From Adiantum capillus-veneris (lineage: Eukaryota; Streptophyta; Polypodiopsida; Polypodiales; Pteridaceae): a stretch of 64,000 nucleotides of DNA. The stretch covers positions 38,147,588-38,211,587 of the forward strand of contig CM043966.1 of NCBI GenBank assembly GCA_014529385.2, in the 5' to 3' direction. Position 1 is the first letter of the stretch; every line of letters starts with the position of its first letter. A program made the translations under genes and the position numbers. Shown piece after piece: positions 49,596 to 61,849 of this stretch. Below the pieces are notes generated by a model. The model was not told where the DNA came from. It ran no database searches and worked only from the letters and a program-made list of their open reading frames with translations.

Positions 49596-50149
49596 AAGGA
49601 ATAATTGGTCATTCTAGGCTCTTTGTTCGACACTATGGATGTTGGCAAGCCATGATACTTGAAAATTTGAGATCTAAAGAGGGTTGTCGTTTGATGTGCC
49701 TTAATAATCTTTTTGACAGGCATAGAGTGTGTTTTCTTGCTAAGCCTGTGGACTGAAACAATCCAAGTTTCTTCCCTCGATCATATTTCAATTTTTGGTA
49801 TACCACGCATTTTGAAACATACTCTTGTATGCTTACTTTTCATGGTAACCAACAAAAATACAGTTCTACTCCTTGAAGAGTAGATTATGGAATCCCTCTT
49901 TGCCTCGCATAAGGAGAAGCATGGGATTCATACATGACTTTCTTATTGTATGGGTAAGTTACACATAGCCTATTTCCGTTTGGATGATAACCATCCTTCA
50001 AGGTGAATAGTTCTTTTTTTCTTCCCTAATGCAAGGCTGTAATTACCTACTTAAAGTCTCGGTCAATAGCATACTCATTTATCATAAAAGATAGGTCATG
50101 TGAGTTGCTATAGACACCACATTTATCATTGGCCGTTGTGAAAGTGCAT
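49596..50149 (-). pseudogene. gypsy integrase remnant, C-terminally truncated
   Basis: Near 49757-49596 one frame reads VHRLSKKTHSMPVKK, then FKYHGLPTSIVSNKEPRMTN, the part of the integrase core around the second catalytic aspartate; that position is N (SNKE) where SDRD-like is usual. The catalytic glutamate region and C-terminal domain are absent. The part between 49760 and 50149 is frameshifted, with a possible zinc-binding trace (RKSCMNPMLLLM). It would have inserted the cDNA. Confidence 0.75.
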
Positions 50150-51190
50150 CGACCAATTGATTGTGCTTGCTAGCAATGTGAGCAATATGAAATTTAAATT
50201 GCAAAAGAAAATTTGCCCACCTCATTTGTTTGTTGGAGAGCTTGGTTTGCGTCATGAAGTTCTTGAGGCTTTGTGATCCATTAGTAGGATGAATGGAGCC
50301 CCCAAGAGAGTGCTTCTATGTGTCTAGGGAATGTAGAATAGCTAAAAGCTCTTTTTCATATATGCCCAAGACCCATTCATCGGCATTGAGCCTTCGGCTC
50401 TCATATGCTATGGCATGCCCTTCTTGAAGCAAAACTGCTCCAAGGCAATCACCACAAGAATCATATTGGACCTCAAATGGCTTTGAGAGATTTGGAAGCA
50501 TAAGGACTGGTTGGGAGGTAAGCTTCTCTTTGAGCTTGTCAAAAGCATTTTGTTCTTTAGCAATCCATGAGTACTTAAAGTTCTTCCTTGTTAAGTCATA
50601 CAATGGTCATGCTATTTGAGAGAATTTTTCTATGAAGCATCTATAGTATGCACACCTACCAATAAAGCTTCTTACTCATGTAGATTCCTTGGACTATGCC
50701 ATGCTTTTATTACCTCCAACTTTTATGGATCCATATGGATACCGTCGTGAGAGATAATGTGACCTAAATATTGAATCTCTTGTAGAAAAAATTCACTTTT
50801 CTTTTGATTAATGAGAAGCTTACTCTTCTCTTACAACTTGAAAGATTACCTGGAGGTGTCATGAGAATTTGAGTGGCCTGAAGATTTTTTTCCATCGTGA
50901 GTTTGAATGCGGCCGGAGCATTTGCCATGCCAAAACTTGTAACTTATCAAATAGATCTTCTACCCGCGGCACATGATTTTTTTTATATATAGTGATCCTA
51001 TTTAGTGCTCTATAGTCGACACACATGTGATATATGCCATATTTCTTTTGCACTAAAAGAACTTGTGAACAGAATGGACAGGTGCTAGGCCTCACCATCC
51101 CTTTTTTTCACCAATTCATGTACTTGCCTCATGATCTCCTATTGTTTAGCTTGTGAAACTCAATAAGGAGGTTTATTAGGCGGTGAGCAT
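50150..51190 (-). pseudogene. gypsy reverse transcriptase-RNase H remnant with internal deletions
   Basis: The start IMRQVHELVKKGMVRPS, then VDYRALNRITI and PRVEDLFDKL, is the beginning of gypsy RT. DKL is then followed at once by a degraded FGMANAPA-like segment, so the first catalytic block is deleted, and the YxDD box is also missing before QYLGHIIS. The RNase H part is better kept (50603-50316: FEVQYDSCGDCLGAVLLQ, YEKELLAIL) and ends with RWANFLLQFKFHIAH, DALS. Confidence 0.88.
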
Positions 51191-51359
51191 CCTAGTAGAA
51201 GCTCTATTGCATGGTCATCATCCCCTTGTTTTGGAGGTAGCTCACTAGGGATGTCATCAATGAAAACTTCTTGGAATCCATTTAGGAAATTAGACAACTC
51301 TATTTCCTCTTGATTCCCTTAATTACTATTGTGAAAACATTAGAATCATTTACAGCTTC

Positions 51360-51790
51360 TCAAAAAAAATCATATACGCAAAAAATAGAGCTTTTCATTG
51401 ACTTATCAAAAGAAAGCGTATTTACCAGGGATATGGTGTTCCTTGACTCGTTAGCATCTATGTACATGCTCTTTTCCTTGTAGGTGAAATAGATTCTTCT
51501 TTTAGGGAACTTCATGTTGGCAGCCAGGCGGTTGAACCATGGTGCCCCTAGGATAACATCCTCATGTTGGAGAGGAGAGATTAAAAAAAGGTCTTCTTTG
51601 TCGGCGTAGGTTTGGACATGAAGCCTCAACTTCCCAATCAAGGGAGTCATGGAGGCTTGCTATCCCTTAAAAGCTGTGTCAGCAATAACAATATCTCCCA
51701 TCTCAAAATCTTGAATGCCCAACTTGGTGGCCAACTTCGTTGATATGAAGCTGTGAATAGAGCCAGGGTCGAACAAGATGAAGGCATCAT
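51360..51790 (-). pseudogene. gypsy aspartic protease remnant
   Basis: FDPGSIHSFIS is the active-site block, with P where S or T is normal, so activity is doubtful. TKLGIQDFEMGDIVIAD, a TAG after AFKG, then DVILGAPWF complete the retroviral-type protease fold. It follows the zinc knuckle of gag in the usual gypsy order. Confidence 0.85.
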
Positions 51791-51791
51791 G

Positions 51792-53142
51792 CTACCTTAC
51801 CTTTCCCCAAGCATAGGAGAGAGATGATCCTTTGCAATGACCATTCTCTTTTGAAGCTTCAATGGTGGAAGCCCTAGGAGTCTCATTGCGAGCATTTTTC
51901 TTGGGGCAAGAACGATAGCCATGTCCTTGCTCCCCACACTTAAAACACTTATGGTTCTTGCAAAAAGCTTCAAGCTCTTCATAAGAGAGTTTGTTTTTAC
52001 CTTTGTAAACTCCCTTCTCCTTGGAATTATTGTTGTTGTTGTAGGAAGTGCCTTGGGAAGAATTTTGGCCATTGGTTTTCCCCTTTGCATCATTTTTGTC
52101 TTTGTTTTCCATGGGTTTGACATTCCGTCTAGCCCCTTGTTGGAAATTGATGCGGGAATCAACCATGGTATGGTGGATCACTTAGGTGATAGAACCAAGC
52201 CGTTGGGAGTTGACATACCGAGCCATTTCTTCAGTTAATCTTGCACAAAATTGTTGCTTTTGTTTGGTGAAGTCTATCCTTTGAAAGATTGTAGCTTTGA
52301 GATTTAAATCCCAAAAAATGTCTACATATTTGTGGATAGACTTGTTGAAGAGTAGCTTCAGACTTCGCCATTTGGTGAGCACTTGTTCTTGGCATCCCTT
52401 GCAAGGAATTGCTTTATTTATGAAAACTCGTAGAGTTTTCCATGTATTTGGGGCTTCACCGTTGCCATGAAGGCTAGCCCACCATTGAAAAGAAGATTTT
52501 TGAAAGTGCATAGCTACATGGTGTATCTTAGAGGAGTCCATGAAGCCCTCGTCTCTAAAGGCCACATTAAATTGTTGGATGAAGGCCAATACTTTGTCGG
52601 TGGCACCAAAGGTGCCATCATAGGTAATAAAAGAGATAATCTTTCCTCCCTCTTTAAATTTATTGATCTTTTGGGACCTTTGCCATGCAGGGTAAGTTTT
52701 GCAATGTCCTCCCCTCTTCTATTCTCTAGAAGAATAGCCATAGATTTCATCGGAAGAGGAGAAGGACTATGGGTTGACCGTTTCCTCTTGGGAGGAGTTG
52801 GCGAAAGTCTAGACCGACGTCTTCGTGGAACCATATCTTCAGAGGAACTTAGGGATTTGCTTCTTCCTCATTGTTTGGATTTCTCCTCTCTTATGGGAGA
52901 GAGTCTTCTCTCGGGGTTTCATCAAGAGGCCTCCTAAGCTCTCTCTCCTCTTGGAGAGAAAGGGAAATCCCATAAGCACAAAGTTGTTGAGTAACTTCGG
53001 CTTGCAAAGCAGGGTTGCTCATAGATTGATGCAAACTAGTAACAAGATAATTAATAGACATGTGGGCATTATCACTAGCACCTTCATGTGAAAAATCAAA
53101 GTTATCAATGTTCATTCTACTCTCTTATTTATCGTCAGCCAT
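51792..53142 (-). pseudogene. gypsy gag remnant with CCHC zinc knuckle
   Basis: A likely start ATG at 53142 is followed five codons later by TAA, then the same frame continues (MNIDNFDFSHEGASDNAH). Next come an Arg-rich segment in another frame (52834-52514) and the gag core (52589-52182: FQWWASLHGNGEAPNTWKTL, KYVDIFWDL). The nucleocapsid region has CFKCGEQGHGYRSC (CX2CX4HX4C). At least one stop and two frameshifts break it. It would package element RNA. Confidence 0.88.
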
Positions 53143-53543
53143 GCTAATTATACTTATGTGTTTACTTAGTGTATTCTTTGGCAATTCAAAACCTTAGTTG
53201 CTACTCCTCTCAGCCTTTGAAAATAAGCACTTAAGTATCTACACCCACGGCTCAAATTGGTTAATCATAGAGAGTAGTGAGGTGGGTCTAACATAGCAGA
53301 ATTGTTGAGGGATAGCTCCTTTCAGACTTCTTATGGCTCAATAATGGTAAAGCTGTAGGCAAGTCTAAAAAGACCCCATTATTAAGACCAAAGCTCCCAA
53401 GGTGTGCACCATATCCCACATAGTGGGCTCAACAAAACCGATAATAGATCCTAGTCCCACTTACCCTAATATAATTAACAAAATCAACCATTAATAGGCT
53501 ACTTAAGGACCTCTCTTCTTAAGCAAGAAAAGAGAAACCAAAT

Positions 53544-53555
53544 GCTCTGATACCA
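53544..53555 (-). promoter_or_regulatory. Primer-binding site, initiator-Met tRNA
   Basis: In element sense TGGTATCAGAGC lies one base after the 5' LTR end. This is the standard complement to the 3' end of plant initiator methionine tRNA and fixes the orientation and the LTR limit. Confidence 0.95.
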
Positions 53556-53556
53556 A

Positions 53557-54240
53557 TGTAATGGGAATGGCCTATCAATTTTGAGAATGAACATTTTTGT
53601 GAGATTAATTTGAGAACATAGAGGGTGAACTTAATTGATGGTAGCAACATAAACACAATTCTTAATTAACTTTGCATGGACAATACTTTTACAAGAGATA
53701 GAGTATTAGACAACATGACAATAGCTGAGGACCGGATTTACTTGGAGCCAATCCTCCTTCAAAAAGGCGTTTGTATTCTAGATTCTCCCATCAAGAGAGA
53801 CTTTGTACAATACAATCTTTGTGTTTTTTGTGACTTTTGTGATGCTATGAAGATGGAAATCTTCATGCATCACGAGCATAACATAAACTTTGCAAAAAAC
53901 ATTAACTATCCCAAGCTTCAGTCTCGAAGCCTCAATCACCTTCGAAGGTGGAGAGAGATAGCAAGGAATGAGGGTAGGAAAGAGGAAGAAGAATCATTCA
54001 TAGGAGAAAGAAATAGTTTCTCATTTAGCATCACTCTTCTTGCTTAACATAGCATAATAGCATAGTAATGCAGATGAAGAAGATGGCAAGCTTAAGCATT
54101 GAAGCATGGCTCTTGGTTGGATTTGCATTCCATAGCCAAGAGTGTTGGTGTAAGCTCTCCACTTCTCAACAAGCTTGGAGAAGGAGATGGAGCTCTTAAA
54201 CTTTGCACTCCACACAATGAGAGAATGTGTGTGTGTGTGC

Positions 54241-54279
<39 letters not shown>

Positions 54280-55111
54280 TATACCCCCCTCTCATGCTTG
54301 GTCCACACCTCTCTCTCTCTAATAATATTTAATTATATCATTTAGGACATCTTTTTCCTCTTTGAGAGAAAGAACTTAATTGTTTATTTTTTTGCATCTA
54401 AATTCTCATTCGACCCCTTTAAAGCCTCTCCATAGTATTTAAGCACATCATGAGGGCTACATGTGGATAATTTTTTAAACATGTGTATTTTATGGTTATT
54501 AAGTTTTTTGGTTTGAATTGAATACTTCAAGCACTTAGTCAATCAAGCATGAAAACTTTGATGCCTCTTGAGAGTTTATCTATGAATTGAACACTTCAAG
54601 AACCTTAGTCATTTAAGCATGTGAAAAGCACCTCAAGCTTTTGGACAAGGTTCCCACTAACTCTTAGCAAGCCGACAAACACCTCATGCTTAGGTAGGAT
54701 TCCCACCTCAAGGTTAGCCCTAGCTTCCCTAAAGTGAAAGGACATTTTAACACTAACTTTTGGAGGTCTTTAATGAAGCTAACCCTAAGGTCTTTTAAGC
54801 TCCATTAGATGCACTTTGCTCTTTGATAGACTATCTCCTTTTGGACCCCTATTGAGATATAACCATCTCTCCTCTTGGTCCCTTGCTGAGGTAAATCTAG
54901 AAGCACTTATTGCACATTGCTCTTTGGTGGACCGTCTTCTTTTGGACCCCTATTGAGATGCAACCATCTCTCTTTTTGGTCCCCTCTTGAGATAGATCTA
55001 GAAGCACATATCTATATCCTAACTCTTGTTCCCCTTTTATCTTCCCATTTTAAATGATCAGTTTAACATGAGAAAATCATTTGGTAAAGTTAGATATTAT
55101 ATTTTATGACA
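53557..55111 (-). repeat. 5' LTR of the gypsy element (1555 bp)
   Basis: It is complete, with TG...CA ends in element sense. It contains two 101-bp tandem units (about 54800-55010), a (GT)n(GA)n tract (54224-54277) and a short CT run. It matches the solo LTR at 2903-4668, which is longer because of an extra tandem unit and longer simple repeats. Confidence 0.92.
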
Positions 55112-55130
55112 ATGTGTGTGTGTGTCTGTG

Positions 55131-55182
<52 letters not shown>

Positions 55183-55327
55183 AGAAGAAGAACAAGAGGC
55201 CTAAAGTTATACTTAACGAGTCTCGATTCTTGAATGCAAGTGCTTACATGCTTGCATACTTTCTCAAGGGAGGGAGAGAAGGTGGGATTTTTAATAAGTA
55301 GAAACAGTCACAATGACCTCAAAGTTT

Positions 55328-55380
<53 letters not shown>

Positions 55381-55382
<2 letters not shown>

Positions 55383-55950
55383 TTCCTTAAAATTGATCTA
55401 TGGGACCAAATACTACATGTAGCATGCTTGAAGACCATGGATATAATGGTGGTAGCTATCAAATTAAATCAATGAAGTCTTTGGGAGACAAAGAAATGTA
55501 GGCCATAATTCATGTGATCAAAAGCTGAGCCTGAAGTAGGGCATGATATCTATACTCTCAAATTTTCAAGGGAGATAATGTGCATACAAGAAGAGGCTCT
55601 TCTGCACTGCCTTAATGTCCAATCTCACATTTTAGGCAGCAAGAGTTAAACCAAATGATTGGTATAATATAGATTGTGCATAAGGGAATAGGCTCAAGCA
55701 TGTAAATGGTTGAAAATAATCTGCTCTCTCAACAAGGAGTATGCTTTTATAGTTTGGGGAGAGAGGGAGATAGACATCAATGACATACATGATTTTACTC
55801 AATTTTGCCCCACATCCTTCAATTTAACATAATGGCCAAAACTCTTGCAAAAATAAACATTTGAGTGACCTTATTTTACTTTCGTTTCTATCACATTTTA
55901 ATGTGAAAATGAAGTGAAAGTGTACATGAACAAATAGTGAGCACCTTATT
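55381..55950 (-). mobile_element. LINE-Q 3' fragment
   Basis: It begins beside GA (TCTTCCTTAAAATTGATC; the hairpin's first arm is lost) and carries GTGATCAAAAGCTGAGC, CATAAGGGAATAGGCTCAAG and TTTATAGTTTGGGG, matching LINE-Q near 6745, 6915 and 6975. There are no intact frames. Confidence 0.7.
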
Positions 55951-56068
55951 GTACTAAGTTACTTATGCATTATTGTATTAAATGATGATGTAAGGCATTA
56001 GTATGCTTGTGCAAAAAACATAGATAGAGATGCAAACAAGGCATTTAGAGAGCAACATAGATAAAATA

Positions 56069-56390
<322 letters not shown>

Positions 56391-56492
56391 CTCTCTCTAT
56401 CTCTCTTTCTATATATATATATATATATATACACATGAGAGAGAGTATACCCCCCTCTTATGCTTGGTCCACACCCTTCTCTCCCTCTCTCT

Positions 56493-56509
<17 letters not shown>

Positions 56510-56568
<59 letters not shown>

Positions 56569-56582
56569 ACACACACACACAC
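56510..56582 (+). repeat. (TA)n(CA)n microsatellite
   Basis: TA repeat of about 70 bp from 56497 to 56565, followed by CA to 56582. Confidence 0.9.
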
Positions 56583-56857
56583 ATGCCCACCCCAATGAAT
56601 TAGAGGACTCCTAAGTTTGTTTAACAAGGGCTAGCACCTCATGAAAAATAATGTCTATGAGAATCTCCAAATCTTGGTATCAAAGAATGCTTTGCAACAT
56701 CTATTAAAAGGTCATGTCATGCATTACTTTAAAAAATTTGATAGACTATATATGTAGGAAGAGAGTATTGACAATGTTCCACTTGGAAGACAAGATAGCC
56801 CTATGAGAATAGAGACAATGTTTCCTTGGATGCAACAATGCATGGGTCATATATAAG

Positions 56858-57165
56858 TATGCATAGTACGAGCTACTGTATTGAGAGTTACTTAATAGTC
56901 CAAGAATATGCTGTTTTTTCAAAAGAAATGCGATCCATTAGATGAAAATGCTGTTCTAAAAACATGCTAATGAAAACTCCTCTGTGGTAGGAATCTTAAC
57001 TGCAACCTTCACTAGTAAAGATAGTTGGGGAGGCTCGCCCCCCCTGCTCCCTTTGATGTATTTTTCTCTTGGAAAACCATGTGCAAAAGATATGCCACGG
57101 CTCTTTGTAGCCTACTATAATTAATGCAATTCAAGCTCAACTGAGCACTTTAAAAAAAAAAGTTT
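56858..57165 (+). mobile_element. LINE-P 3' end (second copy) with A tail
   Basis: From TATGCATAGTACGAGC to CTGAGCACTTTAAAAAAAAA it matches the 3' end at 4674-4930. At its left end GCATAGTACGAG is the uninterrupted form of the site that holds the solo LTR at 2903-4668. Confidence 0.75.
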
Positions 57166-57336
57166 GGTTCCAGTGGTACTAATCAACAAGCTCTATCCAA
57201 TGGTCCAAAATTGCACCCAAATGCAACCCTTTATTAAGGCTTTATGCAATGCAAAAACAATAGATGAGTGAGAACAAAGGAATATAAAAAGTTGATGGGC
57301 CATCACCCTCTAAAGGTCTTTAAACGACTTTTGACA

Positions 57337-57560
57337 TCTATACTCTTTATAATGCCGCTTCAAATTTTCAAGGCCAAAGAATGCATCCACGTGTCATGCA
57401 TTGGCTCACTTCAAAGAATCGAAGAAGGCCTTACATAAAATCTTGAAAAATGGAAAGATTTTTGAGTCAATTCGGGCATGTTAAGTCATTTTTTTTTTAC
57501 TTTTCTTATTTATAATATTTATATTCATAGAGTATAAAATAGGAAGGAATTAGGGATCCC
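57337..57560 (+). mobile_element. Helitron-like 5' end fragment
   Basis: TCTATACTCTTTATAATGCC preceded by A, then CTTCAAATTTTCAAGG, CATCCACGTGTCAT and GGCTCACTTCAAAG resemble the starts at 19644, 23419 and 30895. No partner 3' end was seen, so it is either truncated or extends under the copia element. Confidence 0.55.
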
Positions 57561-58420
57561 AAAATGCATGTTGTCTCGACTCTCGAGTCTCCAATCTCCT
57601 ACGCATATCAACTAAAGGTGGCGCACGCGCACTTTTCAGGTAGATTCTAGATCCGGAGCTTGGAAATTCACACTCAGCGTTTCGGGAGTGTTTCCACTAG
57701 GTGACCTCCTGGCGTTTTACCCCCCTTTCGAAGCCGTTTATGTCCTCAGAATTTCATTCTGAGCACTACATCAGAAGATAGGTTTCAGCCGCAAAGAAAT
57801 CCGTCTTGTGTAGATTGGTAAGCAGGAGATGGTCGGCATCAATATCGGCATCGACATACATCACTCATTCGTCTTCAAAGCATCATCTATAGACCAGGTA
57901 CACATATATATCATCAGATATATATATTGCATTCTGCATTGCTACTTCTTGTGCTTGCCAGGTTCCAGGGGAGGTGTGGCCATACGACGGCTTGACACCA
58001 CTGGCATGTATTGTAGATTGATGTATTGTGATTGTAGGTCAGCTAGTTGTGAGTCACGCTAGCAGATAGACCGCCACAACGGTCATAGGACAATGATTGG
58101 TCTATTGTAGGATGTATGCTAGTTCTGGGTAGTTTGTTGAGCCATCTGTGAGGGTCGTGTGTGAGGTTTTTTGAAGACAAGCACTGGGGGTTGGGTTACC
58201 CAGTGTGAGGTGGATTAGGTTGTTGGAGTTCCCCTCTACACGCATCCTCTTCGGCAACCTTTATCCCATAGGATGTATGACTTTGTGTAGACATTGGATT
58301 GCATCTTATGCGTCAGGCCGTTGAGGCATTGTTCAGGGTTCAGTCTTGAAACAGATACAAGTTTTATGATCTCCAAGACTGGAGACAATGTATGCTTACA
58401 TGACATCATATTACAGATAT
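57561..58420. other. Sequence upstream of the copia leader, no gene called
   Basis: Mixed-composition DNA without simple repeats. A small open frame begins at 57829 (MVGINIGIDIHHSFVF); an in-frame splice over GT 57898 to AG 57961 would give a 42-residue peptide, which I regard as chance. A 7-bp inverted repeat CACTGGG/CCCAGTG lies near 58185-58210. The copia 5' LTR should be near here but nothing matches the 3' LTR. Confidence 0.4.
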
Positions 58421-58644
58421 TTTTAGATTTGTCACTGGTCAGCTATTTATGATTGTTTTTGAGCCATCTTTTGGTTCCTAGAGTTCAGTTTATAGGGGAG
58501 ACTCTGTCAAAATTTTTCAAAATACTGACAGTTCCTTAGGAGAGGTGTTCAACTTGTTGTTTACAGCTTGTTTACTCTGTACAGAGGCCAGTTTACAGGG
58601 GAAACTTTGTCGGATTTTTTCCAGAAGTAAATAGTTTGGCAGAA

Positions 58645-61600
58645 ATGGCATCTTCTCAAAGTGAGACTCTTTACAAAATAAAGAATCTGGATGGCACAAA
58701 CTTTCCATTCTAGAAGAAGCAGATTTGGCAGGTTTTGGTGTAGAAAAAACAAGTGAAGCCACTGAAGCTCAAAGGGGAGAGACCAGAAGGTATAGCTGAA
58801 GATCAGTGGGAAGAGCTTGACGAGTTAGCTTGTTCCACAATCATGCTGACACTGGAAGGAAATGTTTACTTCAACGTAGTAGAAGAGACTACAGCGTATG
58901 GCGTATGGAAAAATCTATGTGGTGTGTACGAGAAACAAAGTGCTACTTCTTAGATTTACTGGCTCAAGAAATTGGTGGATTTGAAGATGAAGGAAGGGAC
59001 AGCCATGTCAAATCATCTCAATGAATTTCACACAATTTTCAGTCAGTTAACAGCACAGGAGATAGTCTTTCCAGATTCAGTGAAGGCTATGTGTCTCTTA
59101 ATCACTTTGCCAGACAGTTGGGATATTTTTCGCACAGCGTTAAGTAATTCTGTCGCGCTAGAAGGTCTTATAAGTGCCAATGTAGAAGGTAGCTTGCTCA
59201 CAGAGGAAGTGAACAGGAAGAAAATTGACAAAGGCAAAGGCAATAGTGCTTTGGTCATTCAAGGAAGACAACAGTCTAAAGAGAAGAAGGGTAAGAAGGC
59301 ACAAAACCGAAGTAAGTCTCGTGACTCGAAGTCAAAGGATGACATAGAATGCTACCATTGTGGCAAGAAGGGTCACATGAAGAGAGACTGTACGAAGTGG
59401 AAATGAGAAAAAGGCAAAACAAAGAGTTCTGAGCAAGATAAAAAGAAGAGTTCAGTGAAGATTGAAGAGGTGAATGTCACAGGATCTGGTTCAGACAGTG
59501 ATTCTAGTATAGCAATTGGTGATATCTTCCTCACAAGCAATCTTGATTCTGTTTTCTTGACTGCAGAGGATGGACATGCTATGAGTGATTGGATTATCGA
59601 CTCAGGGTCATCTTTACATGTTTCTCTGCACAAAGAGTGGTTTACATCATATGTGACTACTAAAGATTATGTCAGACTTGGCAATGAGCAGGTTTGTGAC
59701 ATACTTGGAGTGGGAGATGTGCCGTTGAAGTTTCAAAATGGCTCTTCTTTATGGCTCAAGAATGTCACACATGTTCCAGTAATCTGAAAGAGCTTGATCA
59801 GTACAGGGAAGTTGGATGATGCGGGTTATGTGACAGTTTTTAGGAACAGCGCTTGGAAGATCTCCAAAGGTTCGATGATTGTAGCACATGGAAGCAAGTC
59901 AAGAACTCTGTACACTTTACATGTTTCAGAGGTTAAAAACCATGTAATTAATGTGATTGAGCAGCCAAGTGTGTCACTGTGGCATCGTAGGCTGGGACAT
60001 ATGTCAAAAAGAGGAATGGAAATACTTTCTCATTATGGTTATTTGCCTGGCTTTTCATTTCAATATTTCGAGTTTTGTGAGCATTTTGTTTATGGTAAGC
60101 AAACACAGGAACCACACAGATCAAAGAGGAATCGTAGGGACGAACGGTTAGCTCTTGTGCACAGTGATCTATGCGGACCAATGCCTAGTTTGTCAGCAAC
60201 GTACTTTTGTACATTCATAGATGACTATTCTCGCAAAGTATGGGTTTACTTTTTGAAGCACAAGGATGAGGTGCTCAAGGTCTTTAAGACATTCTTGCAT
60301 CTTGTGGAGAATCAGAGTGGTTAGAAGCTGAAGTGCTTGAGAACTGACAATGGTGGAGAGTACGTTTCCAAAGCTTTTCAAGACTTTTGTGAAGCAAAAG
60401 GGATTAAGCGGGAACTTAGTGCACCATATAATCCTTCATAGAATGGGGTTGCAGAACGTATGAATAGGACCATACAAGAGAAGGTCAGAAGCATGTTGTC
60501 AAATGCTTAGTTGCCTGATGGATTTTGGGCGGAAGAAGTGGCTACAACAGTCCATTTGATCAACAGGTCTCCTAGTAGGGTTTTGGATAAGAGTGCAGTG
60601 GCCAAGATGCTATGGACAGGCAAGGCACCTTCGTATAAGCACCTCAAAGTCTTTGGTTGTGAAGCTTATAGCCATATTCCTAAGGAGTTCAGGAATAAGT
60701 TAGAACCAAAGAGCAAGAAGTGTATATTTCTTGGCTACGGAGAATCGGGCGAGATGGGTTACCGGCTTTGGGATCCTGCGTCCAAAAAACTTATTCGTAG
60801 CAATGATGTGCATTTCAATGAAGCCAAGTTTCACGCTAAGCCAGAGAAGACAGAGGAGATCAGAAGAGTTGTCTTTAGGGAAGATGGACCTAGTGCTAGC
60901 ACATCAAGACAGCATGGTCAGGCTCAGGAACAGCCTATAGTGGCTAGAGAGGCAGAATCAGTTGTGGTGAGACGTTCTGAGCGTGTCTCTAAACCACCTG
61001 ATCGTTATGTGCCATCTCTACATTATGTCATGCTCACATATTGTGGAGAACCATCTTGTTACAAGGAAGCATCACAAGTGGTTGAATCGAAAAAATGGCA
61101 GTTGGCCATGCAGTCAGAGATGATAGCTCTGCATAAAAACCAGACATGGAAGCTAGTTAAATTACCATAGGGCAAAAAGGCTCTACCTTGTAAATGGGTT
61201 TACAGGTATAAGATCACCGCTCATGATAGTAAGCCAAAGTACAAAGCAAGGCTTGTTGCCAAGGGCTTTAAGCAAGAACAAGGCATTGACTTTGATGAAG
61301 TCTTCTCTCCACATTGAGATGCTTTCTTGCATTGGTTTCCATATTGGATTTGGTGTTGCACCAAATGGATGTCAAGAGAGCGTTCTTGCATGGTGATTTA
61401 GATGTGGAAATTTACATGCAGCAGCCAGAAGGGTTTGTTGAGAAAGGCAAGGAAGATTTGTTATACCAGTTGTTAAAGAGTCTTTATGGCTTAAAACAAT
61501 CACCGAGGGCATGGTACCATAAGTTCCACCAGTTTATGCTTTCTCGAGGCTACAAACGTAGTGAGTTCGATCACTGTCTATATACAAAGAAGGCTAAGGA

Positions 61601-61709
61601 TGGCAGTTGGCTGATCCTTATTTTGTATGTGGATGACATGTTGATTGCTGGCAAACACTTGGAAGAAATTTCAGCTTTGAAGAAATTACACCAAGGACAA
61701 TCCTGTTGA
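58645..61709 (+). pseudogene. copia gag-pol polyprotein pseudogene
   Basis: From ATG 58645 one frame runs to 61314 with nine stops: TAG at 58711, 58741, 58951, 60322, 60439, 60508 and 61168; TGA at 59404 and 59785. A small deletion near 61314 then shifts the frame. Motifs in order: CCHC knuckle CYHCGKKGHMKRDC; protease WIIDSGSSLHVS; integrase zinc finger (HRRLGH...CEHFVYGK, last Cys changed to Phe), [36 protein letters not shown] start CKWVYRYK, ARLVAKGF; then QMDVKRAFLHG, LYGLKQSPRAWY and LYVDDMLIAG. Most stops fit a single C-to-T or G-to-A change. Confidence 0.93.
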
Positions 61710-61777
61710 TCTACTCACAAAGGGACTTCCAGGAGAGCGCTTTGTGCATTGTCGTGAGCTATTGGACATTGGATAGA
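61680..61777 (+). pseudogene. copia RNase H C-terminal stub after a large deletion
   Basis: EISALKKL of RT is followed immediately by TKDNPVDLLTKGLPGERF, the motif at the very end of copia RNase H. The C-terminal part of RT and nearly all of RNase H are therefore missing, and the joint is also out of frame. Confidence 0.8.
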
Positions 61778-61849
61778 TGGCAGCCATGTAGTTCTTTGTA
61801 CATTTATGTTTATAGATTTACAGTTACTTAAAGTGCCACATTGGACTTT

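Larger units (their letters stand above)
48204..55111 (-). mobile_element. Ty3/gypsy LTR retrotransposon with terminal repeats and TSD
   Basis: It is flanked by a perfect 5-bp duplication ATGTG (48199-48203 and 55112-55116). LTRs start TGTCATAAAA... and end ...CATTACA in element sense. The order gag, protease, RT, RNase H, integrase identifies Ty3/gypsy. A primer-binding site for initiator-Met tRNA lies beside the 5' LTR. RT lacks its middle and YxDD region, and integrase ends mid-core where it is fused directly into the 3' LTR. Stops and frameshifts occur throughout, so it cannot move by itself. Confidence 0.93.

Noticed and set aside
57829-58062. Possible small spliced gene starting at 57829
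   Set aside because: The candidate intron is only 64 bp, shorter than usual in plants, and the 42-residue product has no recognisable feature.
58753-59406. Separate genes for the individual open segments of the copia and gypsy regions
   Set aside because: They are pieces of single gag-pol frames broken by stops; in copia all segments up to 61314 share one frame.
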